Positions 34,445 through 43,737 are shown, counted from the first letter of the stretch. The stretch: 57,357 bases of DNA from JANQUM01 sp047630355 (GCA_047630355.1 JBLHXN010000009.1:1-57357), one strand, 5' to 3'. Numbers and translations are program-made. Notes: generated by a model from the letters alone, not told the origin.

Positions 34445-34735
34445 TCAATCGTCAAATCCGAATTTCTTATCCAAATTATTCATTAACTTTATGTAGATAA
34501 ATATTAAGACTACGAAGGTGTAGATCGAACCTTGCTGAGCAAACCAAAACCCAAGCTTAAAACCACCAAGATTTATGGTGTTGAGTAAATCAACCGCGAG
34601 GATTCCGGCACCGTACGAGACGATAAACCAGATACTGAGAAGTACAGATAAAATTTTGAGATTAGCTTTCCAGTAGGCGGAAGCGTACGATTGTTTATTC
34701 TTATCGGATTTCTTCGATGAGTTTAAGTCATTCAT
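34445..34735 (-). CDS. Symporter small subunit (DUF4212)
   Basis: The ATG at 34735 is chosen; the longer frame adds 21 unlikely residues. The 96-residue protein has two membrane helices (about 28-50 and 66-88) with the family's WFIVSYGAGIL and GFWFAQQGSIYTFVVLIF. DUF4212 proteins are consistently found directly before an SSS-type symporter and are taken as its small subunit. The gene leads a unit with the symporter and acs, from the promoter at 34796-34828. Confidence 0.92.
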   Translation of the reverse strand: MNDLNSSKKSDKNKQSYASAYWKANLKILSVLLSIWFIVSYGAGILAVDLLNTINLGGFKLGFWFAQQGSIYTFVVLIFIYIKLMNNLDKKFGFDD

Positions 34736-34795
34736 AGTTAGATGTTTAGGTTGAATATGCCGTACAAAGGTTATCGTTACACGGCATTTGTTCGG

Positions 34796-34828
34796 CAAAT
34801 ATAAACCGTTTTGAGCTTCAACCGCAAA
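34796..34828 (-). promoter_or_regulatory. Promoter of the symporter-acs unit
   Basis: On the minus strand TTTG (34825-34828) is followed after 21 bp by TATATTTG (34796-34803), a full match to the Bacteroidota pattern. The ATG at 34735 is 60 bp downstream, and the position also argues against the longer reading frame that starts at 34798. Confidence 0.75.
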
Positions 34829-34969
34829 ATAGTGCTGAAATATCCGGTAAAGGCGGGTTTAGGAAAGACCATTGATAGTTATGTAAATCCTGCATTGACA
34901 GCATCAATGCCAACTCCAAACTTTTAATATTTAGTTTGGGTTTAAAAAGTTGTTACCAAACACCAGACG

Positions 34970-37126
34970 ATGTATCAATATCAGATCAACACGATCCTAA
35001 AGCATTATACCGAGATTTTCGATATAAGTTTCTTCCCTGAAATTGATAAACTTAAAAACATTCAATACGAAAATACACTCGAGAATTTCATCTCGGAGCT
35101 GAAGTCTCAGGGAGAAACCTTCGGTATCCTAATTATTGAACATGAAATAGACTCGTATCGGTTAGAGCAATTAATCCGTGATAACGATTTTCCGATTGTT
35201 TATTTCAACGAAAACGAGGATGGTTCTAACACGCCAATCATTGACGGACGAGATGTCAAGAGAGGAATTGATTATTCTTTAGAACTCGCCAGCGATGGAA
35301 GTACTATTAATTTTGATACTTCCAAGAGAAGAATTGGCGGGAAAGTCAAAATACTGACGGCGTTTCCTCTTGAGTCTATTTCGAAAGAGTATCGGGAGAT
35401 AGAACAAACCACAAAGGATTTAACACCGGTTCAGCGATTGGTGCGTATGCTCAAAGTTGAAAGACGGGATATTATATCCATTTACGTTTACGCTTTGCTC
35501 ATCGGTGCGATGAGTCTAATGCTTCCGTTGGGTATTCAGGCAATTGTGGGAATGGTGCAAGGAGGGCTTGTTTTTAGTTCAATATACGTATTGATTGGTT
35601 TGGTAGTGGTGGCTCTCATTATTTCTGGTGTAATGCAGATTATGCAGTTGACATTGGTGGAATATTTGCAGGAACGCCTGTTTTCAAAAGCCGCTTTTGA
35701 TTTTACCTTCCGAATTCCCCGAATTAAAGCTGAAGCGTTATTTAAATACTACCCGCCTGAACTCCTGAACCGATTTTTTGATATTATCACTGTTCAGAAA
35801 ACACTTCCAAAACTACTGATTGATATCACAGCCGCTGTAATTCAAATTGTCTTCGGACTGTTGTTATTAGCTGCTTATCACCCATTGTTTATCGGTCTGA
35901 CATTTGCGACCGTTCTGTTGTTTTTCGTTATTACCCGCTTTTACGGCAGTACTACGTTAGACGCAAATATTACCAAGTCAAAGTACAAGTATAAAATAGC
36001 TCAGTGGTTGCAAGACGTTGCCCGCCTTCATTACTCTTTTAAGGTCTCGGGAAGTAATCGTTTTCCGTTAGAAAAGACGCAAAAACTCGTGAGTGGTTAT
36101 TTGAAATACCGTAAAAAGTACTTCGATTCGCTACTTATTATATTCTATAATGCCGTTTTCTTCAAAGTCTTTATTAGCGGAGGCTTGTTAGTACTTGGTA
36201 CTTACCTCGTCATTGACAGACAAATAACCATCGGGCAGTTTGTTGCTTCCGAAATCGTAATTGTATTGGTGGTTAGCTCCATTGAGAAAATATTGTTCTC
36301 CATTGATTCCGTTTTTGACTTGCTTACGGCGGTCGACAAATTAGGCTATATCACCGATTTACCGCTCGAAACTAACGAAGGCGTAGTGAAACACCTTAAA
36401 TTTTCAGAAACCCCGATTAGTTTACGGACGAAAGATCTGGTCTTCAAATTTGAGGACATGGATAAGCCGACTATCAATCAGATTAATTTGGTTGTTAAAG
36501 AGAACGAAAATGTTTGTCTTGCGGGAACAAACGCTTCGGGTAAAGAAACGTTACTTAACGTGCTGGCGGGTATTTATACAACTTACAAAGGCAGCATTAC
36601 TTTTAACGGGATTTCTCTACGTGATATTGAACGTGATCACTTGCACGAAACAATCGAACGTAACGTACCTTACGAAGGTATTTTTGACGGAACGCTTTTG
36701 GAAAATATAAGTATGAACCGTTCAAATGTTTCGATTGAAGATGTTTACTGGGTTTTGGAACAGTTAAACTTACTCGATTCAATTGCTGAATTAAAAGACG
36801 GACTGAACACTCAGATGGTTTCCGGAGGACGAAGGTTCTCCACTAGTTTCATTACCAAGATTACGCTGGCGAGATGTATCGTAAACAAGCCAAAACTTCT
36901 CATGATTTCGAGTTGCTACGAGCATTTTGATACACAGTATATGGATAGGTTTCTCAATTTCGTTACAAATAGAGCTGAACCTTGGACACTTTTAACAGTT
37001 TCCAATGATCCGAACGTAATGAAAGCCTGCGATAAAGTAATTATTTTGAACGCTGGTAAAATTGTAGCTGAGGGTACGTACGCTTCGCTTGAAGGAAACC
37101 CATTTTTGTCGAAGTGCATCAAATAA
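34970..37126 (+). CDS. ABC exporter (type I secretion-like) with degenerate ATPase domain
   Basis: The 718-residue protein has an unknown N-terminal domain (about 1-150), a six-helix exporter membrane domain (about 165-430) and a nucleotide-binding domain (about 480-718). The domain keeps its order, but key residues are changed. Walker A is GTNASGKE with Glu526 instead of Ser/Thr. The signature is VSGGRR at 617-622. Walker B is LLMISS with Ser647 and Ser648 in place of Asp and Glu. The H-loop position is Asn679. It leads an operon with HlyD- and TolC-like genes. ATP hydrolysis looks unlikely, so its role is unclear. Confidence 0.88.
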   Translation: MYQYQINTILKHYTEIFDISFFPEIDKLKNIQYENTLENFISELKSQGETFGILIIEHEIDSYRLEQLIRDNDFPIVYFNENEDGSNTPIIDGRDVKRGIDYSLELASDGSTINFDTSKRRIGGKVKILTAFPLESISKEYREIEQTTKDLTPVQRLVRMLKVERRDIISIYVYALLIGAMSLMLPLGIQAIVGMVQGGLVFSSIYVLIGLVVVALIISGVMQIMQLTLVEYLQERLFSKAAFDFTFRIPRIKAEALFKYYPPELLNRFFDIITVQKTLPKLLIDITAAVIQIVFGLLLLAAYHPLFIGLTFATVLLFFVITRFYGSTTLDANITKSKYKYKIAQWLQDVARLHYSFKVSGSNRFPLEKTQKLVSGYLKYRKKYFDSLLIIFYNAVFFKVFISGGLLVLGTYLVIDRQITIGQFVASEIVIVLVVSSIEKILFSIDSVFDLLTAVDKLGYITDLPLETNEGVVKHLKFSETPISLRTKDLVFKFEDMDKPTINQINLVVKENENVCLAGTNASGKETLLNVLAGIYTTYKGSITFNGISLRDIERDHLHETIERNVPYEGIFDGTLLENISMNRSNVSIEDVYWVLEQLNLLDSIAELKDGLNTQMVSGGRRFSTSFITKITLARCIVNKPKLLMISSCYEHFDTQYMDRFLNFVTNRAEPWTLLTVSNDPNVMKACDKVIILNAGKIVAEGTYASLEGNPFLSKCIK

Positions 37127-37141
37127 CTAATATTATCTCAA

Positions 37142-38503
37142 ATGCTTAATATATCTGAAAATAATATTTCCCCGGCAACCACCGAAGAGTTTAACGATTA
37201 CTTGTCTTCCGTACTTAGCAATCCGCGTTCTACACGGGTTATTAAGCGTTGGATGCTTAGTTTTTTTATAATTTTCATCATTGTACTCTTTTTGCCGTGG
37301 CAGCAGAACATAAATGGGAAAGGGGCAATTACCGCCCTTACTCCGCAAGATAGACCGCAAACTATTCAGAACACCATTGACGGTCAAATTGTAGAATGGT
37401 TTGTCAGAGAAGGACAGCTCGTTCAGGAAGGCGACACTATCTTAGAAATTCGGGAGATTAAAGACGAATACTTTGATCCGAATATCATCCAACGATTCGA
37501 CGAACAGATTGTAGCAAAAAATAATGGTTTAGAAAGTTATAATCAAAAAATTGGAGCGTTGAACAATCAAGTGTCAGCGTTAGAGTCTAATCTTCAATTA
37601 AGCTTGGAGAAGGCACGAAATAAAATCAAACAGAACAGGACGAAAGTTGTCTCTGATAGCATTGATGTTGTGAATGCCGAACTTCAGGTAAAAATCGCCG
37701 ACAATCGTTATGAACGTGGAGTTACTCAATACGAGAAGCAAATATTCTCGCTGCAAGATTTAGAAAGTAGGAAATTAAAAGTTCAGGAAACGCAGGCAAA
37801 ACTGCTTTCATTACAGAACAAACTAAGTATTTCTAAGCAAGAGTTAATCAATAGTCAAATTGAGTTCAATTCTGTTCGTGCGGATTACAACGAAAAACTG
37901 GCAAAATCCCGTTCTGATATAGGTTCGGCGAGGGCATCGCTTGCGGACGGAGAGAACGAGCTTTCAAAGTTGAAGAATAAGAAATCGAGCGTAGAAGTAC
38001 GTCGGGGGTATTATATTGTTCGTGTCCCACAGACAGGTTACGTTGTTAAAACATTAAAAGCGGGTATTGGTGAAACAATCAAGCAGGGCGAACCAATTTG
38101 CACACTTCAACCCACAAATCCGCAAGTTGCGGTTGAATTGTACGTCCGGGCAATGGATGTTCCGTTAATTAGAAAAGGACGCGAAGTTCGACTCGAGTTT
38201 GAAGGGTGGCCGGCTTTGCAATTCTCTGGTTGGCCTTCCGTAGCCGTCGGAACGTTTGGTGGAACCGTCACTGTAATTGATTACGTAGATAGCAAAAATG
38301 GCGAATATCGTCTGTTGGTAACTCCTAAAGATGACGAAGAATGGCCGGAACAACTTCGAGTAGGTTCGGGAGTTTTTGGTTGGGTAATGTTAGAAAACGT
38401 TCCGGTCTGGTACGAATTATGGCGACAACTCAACGCTTTTCCGCCAAGTTTAAAATCTGATCCCGGCAGCGATTCTGCGGACGACGAAAAAGCTAAAAAA
38501 TAA
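37142..38503 (+). CDS. HlyD-family membrane fusion protein
   Basis: This periplasmic adaptor links an inner-membrane exporter to an outer-membrane channel. The 453-residue protein has one N-terminal membrane helix (about 38-60), a lipoyl-like segment (GQIVEWFVREGQLVQEGD), a long coiled coil (about 125-290, rich in Gln, Lys and Glu), the second lipoyl half (VPQTGYVVKTLKAGIGETIKQG) and a beta-barrel part. The C-terminus is Asp/Ser/Lys-rich. It starts 15 bp after the ABC gene, and its stop overlaps the TolC gene start by one base, so the three genes form one operon. Confidence 0.92.
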   Translation: MLNISENNISPATTEEFNDYLSSVLSNPRSTRVIKRWMLSFFIIFIIVLFLPWQQNINGKGAITALTPQDRPQTIQNTIDGQIVEWFVREGQLVQEGDTILEIREIKDEYFDPNIIQRFDEQIVAKNNGLESYNQKIGALNNQVSALESNLQLSLEKARNKIKQNRTKVVSDSIDVVNAELQVKIADNRYERGVTQYEKQIFSLQDLESRKLKVQETQAKLLSLQNKLSISKQELINSQIEFNSVRADYNEKLAKSRSDIGSARASLADGENELSKLKNKKSSVEVRRGYYIVRVPQTGYVVKTLKAGIGETIKQGEPICTLQPTNPQVAVELYVRAMDVPLIRKGREVRLEFEGWPALQFSGWPSVAVGTFGGTVTVIDYVDSKNGEYRLLVTPKDDEEWPEQLRVGSGVFGWVMLENVPVWYELWRQLNAFPPSLKSDPGSDSADDEKAKK

Positions 38504-39906
38504 TGCACAGAAAAGCACTCGTTCTAAGCTTTATCCTCTTCTTTAAGTTTTTCTCGCTTACAGGCCAGATACTTGATGCCGTGAAGTACATGACATATGT
38601 CGAATTCTACGGATTGGTGATACAGAATCACCCCGTGGTGAAACTGGCGGAACTTGAAATTGACTACGCAGAAGCAGAATTATTGATGGCTCGCGGAGCT
38701 TTTGATCCGAAAGTTCGTTCCAGCTTTGACCGTAAATCAATTGACGGGAAAGATTATTACAGCGAATGGATTGCCGATTTAAAAGTTCCGGTCTGGGGCG
38801 GAATCGACTTCAAAGCTGGTCGTGAACAAAACACTGGTTCGCGGTTAAATCCTGAGCTGACGTCAGGAGTTTCAACGTACGCCGGTTTCTCAGTTCCTTT
38901 AGGGCGAGGACTGCTGATCGAAGAACGGAGGAATACGTTAAAGCAGGTGCGTATTTATCAGGATATTGCCGTAGCAGAACGTCAAAAACTAATCAACAAA
39001 ATAATATTTTCAGCCGCTAAAGATTATTGGAATTGGTATCTGGCGTTTCAGGTAGTGAATTTTAATCAAGAAGGGTTAGACCTTGCACAGAACAGATTTG
39101 AATTTGTGCGGGAACAAGTGCGGGTTGGTGAAAAAGCGGGAGTGGATTCGGTAGAAGCGAAGATTACGTTACAAACCCGGATTTTGAACTATCAAAATGC
39201 CTTGGTTGATTTCAGGAACTCAACGCTTTACTTATCTAACTATCTTTGGGGGAAAAACAACGAACCGCTCGAACTGAGCGAAGATGTCATGCCGCCACCG
39301 CTGGCATCCATATATATAGATGATGCTTTATTGCAACAATTATTATCCCAAGCTCGTAATAATCACCCCGAAATCCGTAAACTAATTCTGAAGAATGATC
39401 AGTTGGTTATTCAGGAACAGTTTCAACGGGAAATGCTGAAACCGCAACTCGACTTGAATTACAATTTTATCAATACTTCTAAATATGACCTGAGCGAATT
39501 AGGAGTTATCAGAACAAACAATAAAATCGGCGTAGTTTTTGAAATGCCGCTTTTATTACGGAAAGAACGCGGGAAGCTTCAGCAAGTTCGTATCAAACAA
39601 CTTCAAATTGCCAACGATCAAAGGCAGCTCACCAGAGAAATTATAAACGACGTGAACGCTTCTTATAATTTACTCACAAATTTGAGAGGATTAATAGAAT
39701 TGCAAACTGACGTGGTCAAAAATCAAACATTTTTACTTTTAGCAGAGCAGGAGAAGTTTAAGATTGGCGAGAGTTCGTTATTCTTAATAAATTCACGGGA
39801 ATCGAAGCTGATTGATCAAAAAATTAAGGCGGAAGAACTGAAAGCAAAGTACGAAAAAGCGTTAGCAGAGTTAGTATATTCTGCGGGACAAAGCAGTTTA
39901 CCTTAA
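38503..39906 (+). CDS. TolC-family outer-membrane efflux protein
   Basis: This protein should form the outer-membrane channel of the tripartite system. The 467-residue sequence has a signal peptide (ending LTGQ, about residue 22) and two repeats of long helices: AELEIDYAEAELLMARGAFDP in the first, and the QIANDQRQL to NLRGLIELQ region in the second, as in TolC-type proteins. The ATG shares its A with the stop of the HlyD gene (TAATG). No further gene of the system follows; pdhB starts 68 bp later. Confidence 0.9.
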   Translation: MHRKALVLSFILFFKFFSLTGQILDAVKYMTYVEFYGLVIQNHPVVKLAELEIDYAEAELLMARGAFDPKVRSSFDRKSIDGKDYYSEWIADLKVPVWGGIDFKAGREQNTGSRLNPELTSGVSTYAGFSVPLGRGLLIEERRNTLKQVRIYQDIAVAERQKLINKIIFSAAKDYWNWYLAFQVVNFNQEGLDLAQNRFEFVREQVRVGEKAGVDSVEAKITLQTRILNYQNALVDFRNSTLYLSNYLWGKNNEPLELSEDVMPPPLASIYIDDALLQQLLSQARNNHPEIRKLILKNDQLVIQEQFQREMLKPQLDLNYNFINTSKYDLSELGVIRTNNKIGVVFEMPLLLRKERGKLQQVRIKQLQIANDQRQLTREIINDVNASYNLLTNLRGLIELQTDVVKNQTFLLLAEQEKFKIGESSLFLINSRESKLIDQKIKAEELKAKYEKALAELVYSAGQSSLP

Positions 39907-39974
39907 AGATAGTTTTTTATTGTCCTTTTCGTTGCTAATTTTACCGGAGTAAAAGATTCTAAGCATAACAAAAT

Positions 39975-40961
39975 ATGAGAGAAATTCAATTTAGAAATGC
40001 TATTCAAGAAGCCATGTCAGAAGAAATGCGTCGGGATCCGATGGTTTTTTTGATGGGCGAGGAGGTAGCTGAATACAATGGTGCCTATAAGGCAAGCCAA
40101 GGAATGTTAGATGAGTTCGGAGTAAAACGAGTAATTGATACTCCGATTGCAGAATTAGGCTTTGCCGGAATCGGTGTGGGAGCAGCAATTAACGGCACAA
40201 GACCGATAATTGAATTCATGACTTTTAATTTCTCCTTAGTTGCCATCGACCAAATTATTAACTCGGCGGCAAAAATAATGTCAATGTCGGCGGGTCAGTA
40301 TAGCTGTCCAATTGTCTTTCGGGGACCAACCGGAAACGCCGGGCAATTAGGAGCTCAGCATTCACAAAATTTTGAGAACTGGTTTGCCAATACGCCCGGT
40401 CTTAAAGTAGTAGTCCCTTCTGGTCCTTACGAGGCAAAAGGACTCTTAAAATCAGCCATCAGAGATAACGATCCGACTATTTTCATGGAATCGGAAGTGA
40501 TGTACGGCGATAAAGAAGAAGTGCCGGAATCTGAATACCTGATACCCTTGGGCGTTGCTAAAGTGGTGAAGAAAGGTACTGATGTCACTATTGTGACTTT
40601 TGGTAAAATGCTGCCGCGTGTTGTCATGCCCGCTGTTAAAGAGCTTGAAAAAGAAGGAATAAGTGTGGAAGTTATCGACTTACGCACCGTTCGTCCGATT
40701 GATTACGCAACCGTTGTGGAATCGGTAAAGAAAACAAACCGCTGCGTGGTAGTTGAAGAAGCGTGGCCACTTGCTGCAATATCTTCTGAAATTACGTATC
40801 ACTTGCAGCGTAATGCTTTTGATTATTTGGACGCTCCGATAATCCGTGTAAATAATATGGATATTCCTTTGCACTACGCTCCAACGCTGATTGAGGTAAC
40901 GTTGCCAAGTATAGAACGGACAGTTACTGCCGTGAAAGAAGTAATGTATGTGAAAAAGTAA
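39975..40961 (+). CDS. pdhB: Pyruvate dehydrogenase E1 component, beta subunit
   Basis: The E1 beta subunit works with E1 alpha to decarboxylate pyruvate with thiamine diphosphate. The 328-residue protein is full length: the N-terminal REIQFRNAI, MGEEVAEYNGAY, RVIDTPIAELGFAGIGVGAA and the central FRGPTGNAGQLGAQHSQ region are conserved, with the TK C-terminal domain to the end. Branched-chain 2-oxoacid dehydrogenase beta subunits are similar, so the name rests on overall likeness. No alpha subunit is within the window. A strong terminator follows at 41015-41055. Confidence 0.93.
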   Translation: MREIQFRNAIQEAMSEEMRRDPMVFLMGEEVAEYNGAYKASQGMLDEFGVKRVIDTPIAELGFAGIGVGAAINGTRPIIEFMTFNFSLVAIDQIINSAAKIMSMSAGQYSCPIVFRGPTGNAGQLGAQHSQNFENWFANTPGLKVVVPSGPYEAKGLLKSAIRDNDPTIFMESEVMYGDKEEVPESEYLIPLGVAKVVKKGTDVTIVTFGKMLPRVVMPAVKELEKEGISVEVIDLRTVRPIDYATVVESVKKTNRCVVVEEAWPLAAISSEITYHLQRNAFDYLDAPIIRVNNMDIPLHYAPTLIEVTLPSIERTVTAVKEVMYVKK

Positions 40962-41014
40962 AAGGAAGATTTTCTGAATATTTTTCAGTAGCGTTTTGTT
41001 AAAGCATAATTCAA

Positions 41015-41055
41015 AAAATAAACGGAGCACTTTCGAAAGGTGCTCCGTTTATTTT
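41015..41055. terminator. Terminator after pdhB
   Basis: A perfect 16-bp stem (41015-41030 with 41040-41055) with a 9-base loop (41031-41039) and A/T runs at both ends. It lies between pdhB and the broken DUF4385 gene, which points toward it, and can serve both strands. Confidence 0.9.
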
Positions 41056-41076
41056 GCAATACATTCACCGTCTATT

Positions 41077-41601
41077 TCAACGGGCTTCTCTTAGTAACTT
41101 CTTCTTGAAAATTTCCTGTTGGTAAATGTAACCTGCGTTCTCTTTTGCGATTGTCCAATACACTTTAAAAACGTTTGCAGCTTTTCCCTTTTCAGAAGTC
41201 TGGTTGTCTTCTAAACGAATGTTTAGCTCGTTTTCCTTGTATTTACTCCCCGATGAATAAGGGTATTCTTAATAGTTTCGTTTTCCTGCTTGTACTTTCT
41301 CCCGCCTTTATATGGCGTATCGTCGGGTACGGGTAAATCCCATCTGGAGAAACTTTCTCGCCATGTCTGCCCCAACTAAATCTTTGTTCTCAAGATACTC
41401 CTTGAACTGGGCGTATATTTCCTTTGCCGAAACTTTTGCGATTTCTTTGGTTCTGAAACGCTAGTTGGGTAAGATTTCAAATTTGTAAGGTTCTACTAAA
41501 AGTACTCCTTGTTCGCCAACGCCAATCCGGTAAAGGTCAGGCTGTTCGCGAAAATTAACTTGTTTTAAATTAAGCGAGTAGTCAAATTTATCATTGTTCA
41601 C
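41077..41601 (-). pseudogene. Broken DUF4385-family gene
   Basis: Translated on the minus strand, the region gives FDYSLNLKQVNFRE, YRIGVGEQGVLLVEPYKFEILPN and VGADMARKFLQMGFTRTRRYA, which match DUF4385 proteins as I recall them. A TAG replaces the Trp of the family's PHWRF-like segment. After RRYA a one-base shift moves the frame (KGGRKYK continues in another frame). The end reads KKKLLREAR and a TGA at 41077. No ATG fits; the first frame begins with a GTG near 41601. Upstream promoter sequence is kept. Function of the family is unknown to me. Confidence 0.75.
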
Positions 41602-41623
41602 AGCTGTACATTTTAATACTCTA

Positions 41624-41631
41624 CAAAAGTA
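41624..41631 (-). promoter_or_regulatory. -7 element of the broken DUF4385 gene
   Basis: TACTTTTG on the minus strand fits TAnnTTTG and lies 22 bp before the start of the broken frame. A TTTG lies 13 bp further upstream, closer than the usual spacing. It suggests that the gene was once expressed, and perhaps still is transcribed. Confidence 0.45.
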
Positions 41632-41689
41632 AAAAAATGTACCTCAAACCATTATTGACTACAAAACTACCGAGAATTACCGTCTGGTT

Positions 41690-42718
41690 TTAATTATATT
41701 GAAGGTAGCCACGCCACTTTTCAAGAACAGATTTAAAGTCTTCAGGTAATTCAGAGTCAAACTGCATCCATTCTTTCGTTTGCGGATGCACCACACCGAG
41801 AGACATAGCGTGCAACGCCTGACGGGGGATTATCTCAAAACAATTTTCTACAAACTGTTTAAATTTTGTGAATACATTTCCCCGTAGAACCTGATTCCCA
41901 CCGTAAGTCGTATCGTTAAAGAGTGGATGTCCAATGTGCTTCATATGGGCTCTAATTTGGTGTGTTCTTCCGGTTTCAAGATTACATTGAACAAGTGAAA
42001 CGTAGCGTAGCCGCTCAATAACTTTGTAATGTGTAACGGCTCTTCGTCCGAAATCACCTTCCGGAAAAACGGCAGAAACTCTTCTGTCTTTTAAACTACG
42101 TCCGATATTTGCGTCGATTGTTCCTGAATCTTCCTTTGGCTCACCCCATATCAGAGCGAGGTAAGTGCGTTCGCTGGAATGATCGAAAAATTGCTTTGCC
42201 AAATGCTGCATGGCGTATTCTGTTTTGGCAATCACCAATAAACCTGACGTTCCTTTGTCAATCCGATGAACTAAACCTGGTCTCATTTCTCCGTTTCTTG
42301 AAGTAGGAAGGTTTTTGAAATGATGTGCTAACGCGTGAACAAGCGTTCCCGAATAGTTGTTAAATCCCGGATGGACAACCATCTCAGGAGTTTTATTGAC
42401 TATTAGCAAAGTATCGTCTTCGTAGGCAATATTTAAAGGAATATCTTCGGCCACAATCTCCGAGGGCATTCTTGGCGGTTCAGATAACGATATAGTTATT
42501 GAATCACCCGGTTTTACCTTATAACTCGCTTTAACTGACTGGCCGTTTACTTTTACCGAGTCCGTCAGAATCGCATTTTGAATGCGGGTTCTGGTGGCAT
42601 TTTTGTAGTGTATCGACAAAAACTTATCAATTCTCAACGGAGACTGACCTTCGTCAACATCTATCGTTTTGTGAACATATAAGTCTTCGTCATCAAAGTT
42701 TTCTGTTTCTTCGCTCAT
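41690..42718 (-). CDS. RluD-family 23S rRNA pseudouridine synthase
   Basis: The enzyme isomerises specific uridines in 23S rRNA helix 69 or related sites. The 342-residue protein has an N-terminal S4 RNA-binding domain (about 26-85, with RIDKFL and VKVNGQ) followed by the catalytic domain with GLVHRIDKGTSGL, where the Asp is catalytic. Further conserved patches are TGRTHQIRAHM and HPLFNDTTYGG. It is closest to RluD, though RluA/RluC-type relatives exist. It is divergent from the PLP-enzyme gene (35 bp gap). Confidence 0.93.
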   Translation of the reverse strand: MSEETENFDDEDLYVHKTIDVDEGQSPLRIDKFLSIHYKNATRTRIQNAILTDSVKVNGQSVKASYKVKPGDSITISLSEPPRMPSEIVAEDIPLNIAYEDDTLLIVNKTPEMVVHPGFNNYSGTLVHALAHHFKNLPTSRNGEMRPGLVHRIDKGTSGLLVIAKTEYAMQHLAKQFFDHSSERTYLALIWGEPKEDSGTIDANIGRSLKDRRVSAVFPEGDFGRRAVTHYKVIERLRYVSLVQCNLETGRTHQIRAHMKHIGHPLFNDTTYGGNQVLRGNVFTKFKQFVENCFEIIPRQALHAMSLGVVHPQTKEWMQFDSELPEDFKSVLEKWRGYLQYN

Positions 42719-42753
42719 AATAATAATATTTCAAAGCCGCAAAGATAACGTTT

Positions 42754-43626
42754 ATGTTAGACTTATTTGATGAAATCTGCGTTCCGACCCCTCTGATCCA
42801 ACTCAACTGTCAATTGTTTTCTGATAAAGCCGTAAACGTATGTTTGAAAGCAGATTATCTTACGCACCCCTTACTTTCTGGGAATAAATGGCGTAAGCTA
42901 AAATACAACCTACTTGAAGCTAAAGAAAAAGGGTTTACAAATATTCTTTCTTTTGGCGGGGCCTACTCTAACCACGTTTATGCTTTGGCGGGAGTTGCGA
43001 AGTTGACAGACTTCAATATCACAATTGCTGTTCGGGGAGATGAGTTAAATCATAACAGTAATTCTACGTTGCAATATGCTCATGAATGTGGAGTGAACTT
43101 ACGTTTTGTTTCGCGAGAAGAGTATAGAGATAAGTCCGAAATAGCGTTGCGGCTTGGCGATGACTTTTACCTCATTCCCGAAGGTGGCACAAATGAGTTA
43201 GCTCTACGGGGTTGCTCAGAGGTTATTGATGAAATATTGACCGAAACTTCTCCCGGTGTAATTATTGCCGCGATGGGAACGGGAGGAACTGTTGCCGGAT
43301 TCGCAACGAACAAAAATTTCGACGGAAAAATTATTGGCATACCGGTCATTAAAGGGGGTTTGGGTTTAGAGTCTACCGTGAAGAATCTGATAAATTCATC
43401 GGTTGATAACCTTACAATAATCCCAGATTATCATTTAGGTGGTTACGGGAAAAGACCACCAATACTTGAAAAATTCATATTTGACTTTGAAAACGATTTT
43501 GGAATTTTACTTGATGAAATTTACACTTCAAAGTTATGCTACGCAGTAATCGATTTGATACGGAATGATTATTTTGATACGGATAATCAGGTGGTTATCT
43601 ACCACAGCGGTGGGCTAAGACGCTAA
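42754..43626 (+). CDS. PLP-dependent deaminase/desulfhydrase-like protein (ACC deaminase family)
   Basis: Members remove the amino group from 1-aminocyclopropane-1-carboxylate or sulfide from D-cysteine. The 290-residue protein has SGNKWRKLKYNL with the likely PLP-binding Lys, FGGAYSNHVYALAG with the Ser/Asn region, and GTGGTVAGF as the phosphate loop. The closing YHSGGL is also typical. It is slightly shorter than many members but complete. Whether it is a D-cysteine desulfhydrase or another activity cannot be told from sequence. Confidence 0.87.
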   Translation: MLDLFDEICVPTPLIQLNCQLFSDKAVNVCLKADYLTHPLLSGNKWRKLKYNLLEAKEKGFTNILSFGGAYSNHVYALAGVAKLTDFNITIAVRGDELNHNSNSTLQYAHECGVNLRFVSREEYRDKSEIALRLGDDFYLIPEGGTNELALRGCSEVIDEILTETSPGVIIAAMGTGGTVAGFATNKNFDGKIIGIPVIKGGLGLESTVKNLINSSVDNLTIIPDYHLGGYGKRPPILEKFIFDFENDFGILLDEIYTSKLCYAVIDLIRNDYFDTDNQVVIYHSGGLRR

Positions 43627-43711
43627 TCTACGAAAACCTCTGAGTTATATCTGAATGTATAACTGACGTCGTTAACTTGATGTGCGGGGACAACACTTCT
43701 ATTAAAATAAT

Positions 43712-43719
43712 TATATTTG
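43712..43719 (+). promoter_or_regulatory. Candidate -7 element for the gene at 43738
   Basis: TATATTTG fits TAnnTTTG. It overlaps an alternative TTG start at 43717, so the GTG at 43738 is the more likely start of translation. No -33 element at normal spacing was found. Confidence 0.5.
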
Positions 43720-43737
43720 TATAAAAATACTCCATTT

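Noticed and set aside
41077..41601. Reading the pdhB-rluD gap as a long regulatory RNA
   Set aside because: Translation of the minus strand shows a broken DUF4385-like gene, which explains the stretch better.
43643..43664. AGTTATA/TATAACT inverted repeat after the PLP-enzyme gene
   Set aside because: Seven AT-rich pairs with no T-run; a terminator is possible but not supported well enough.
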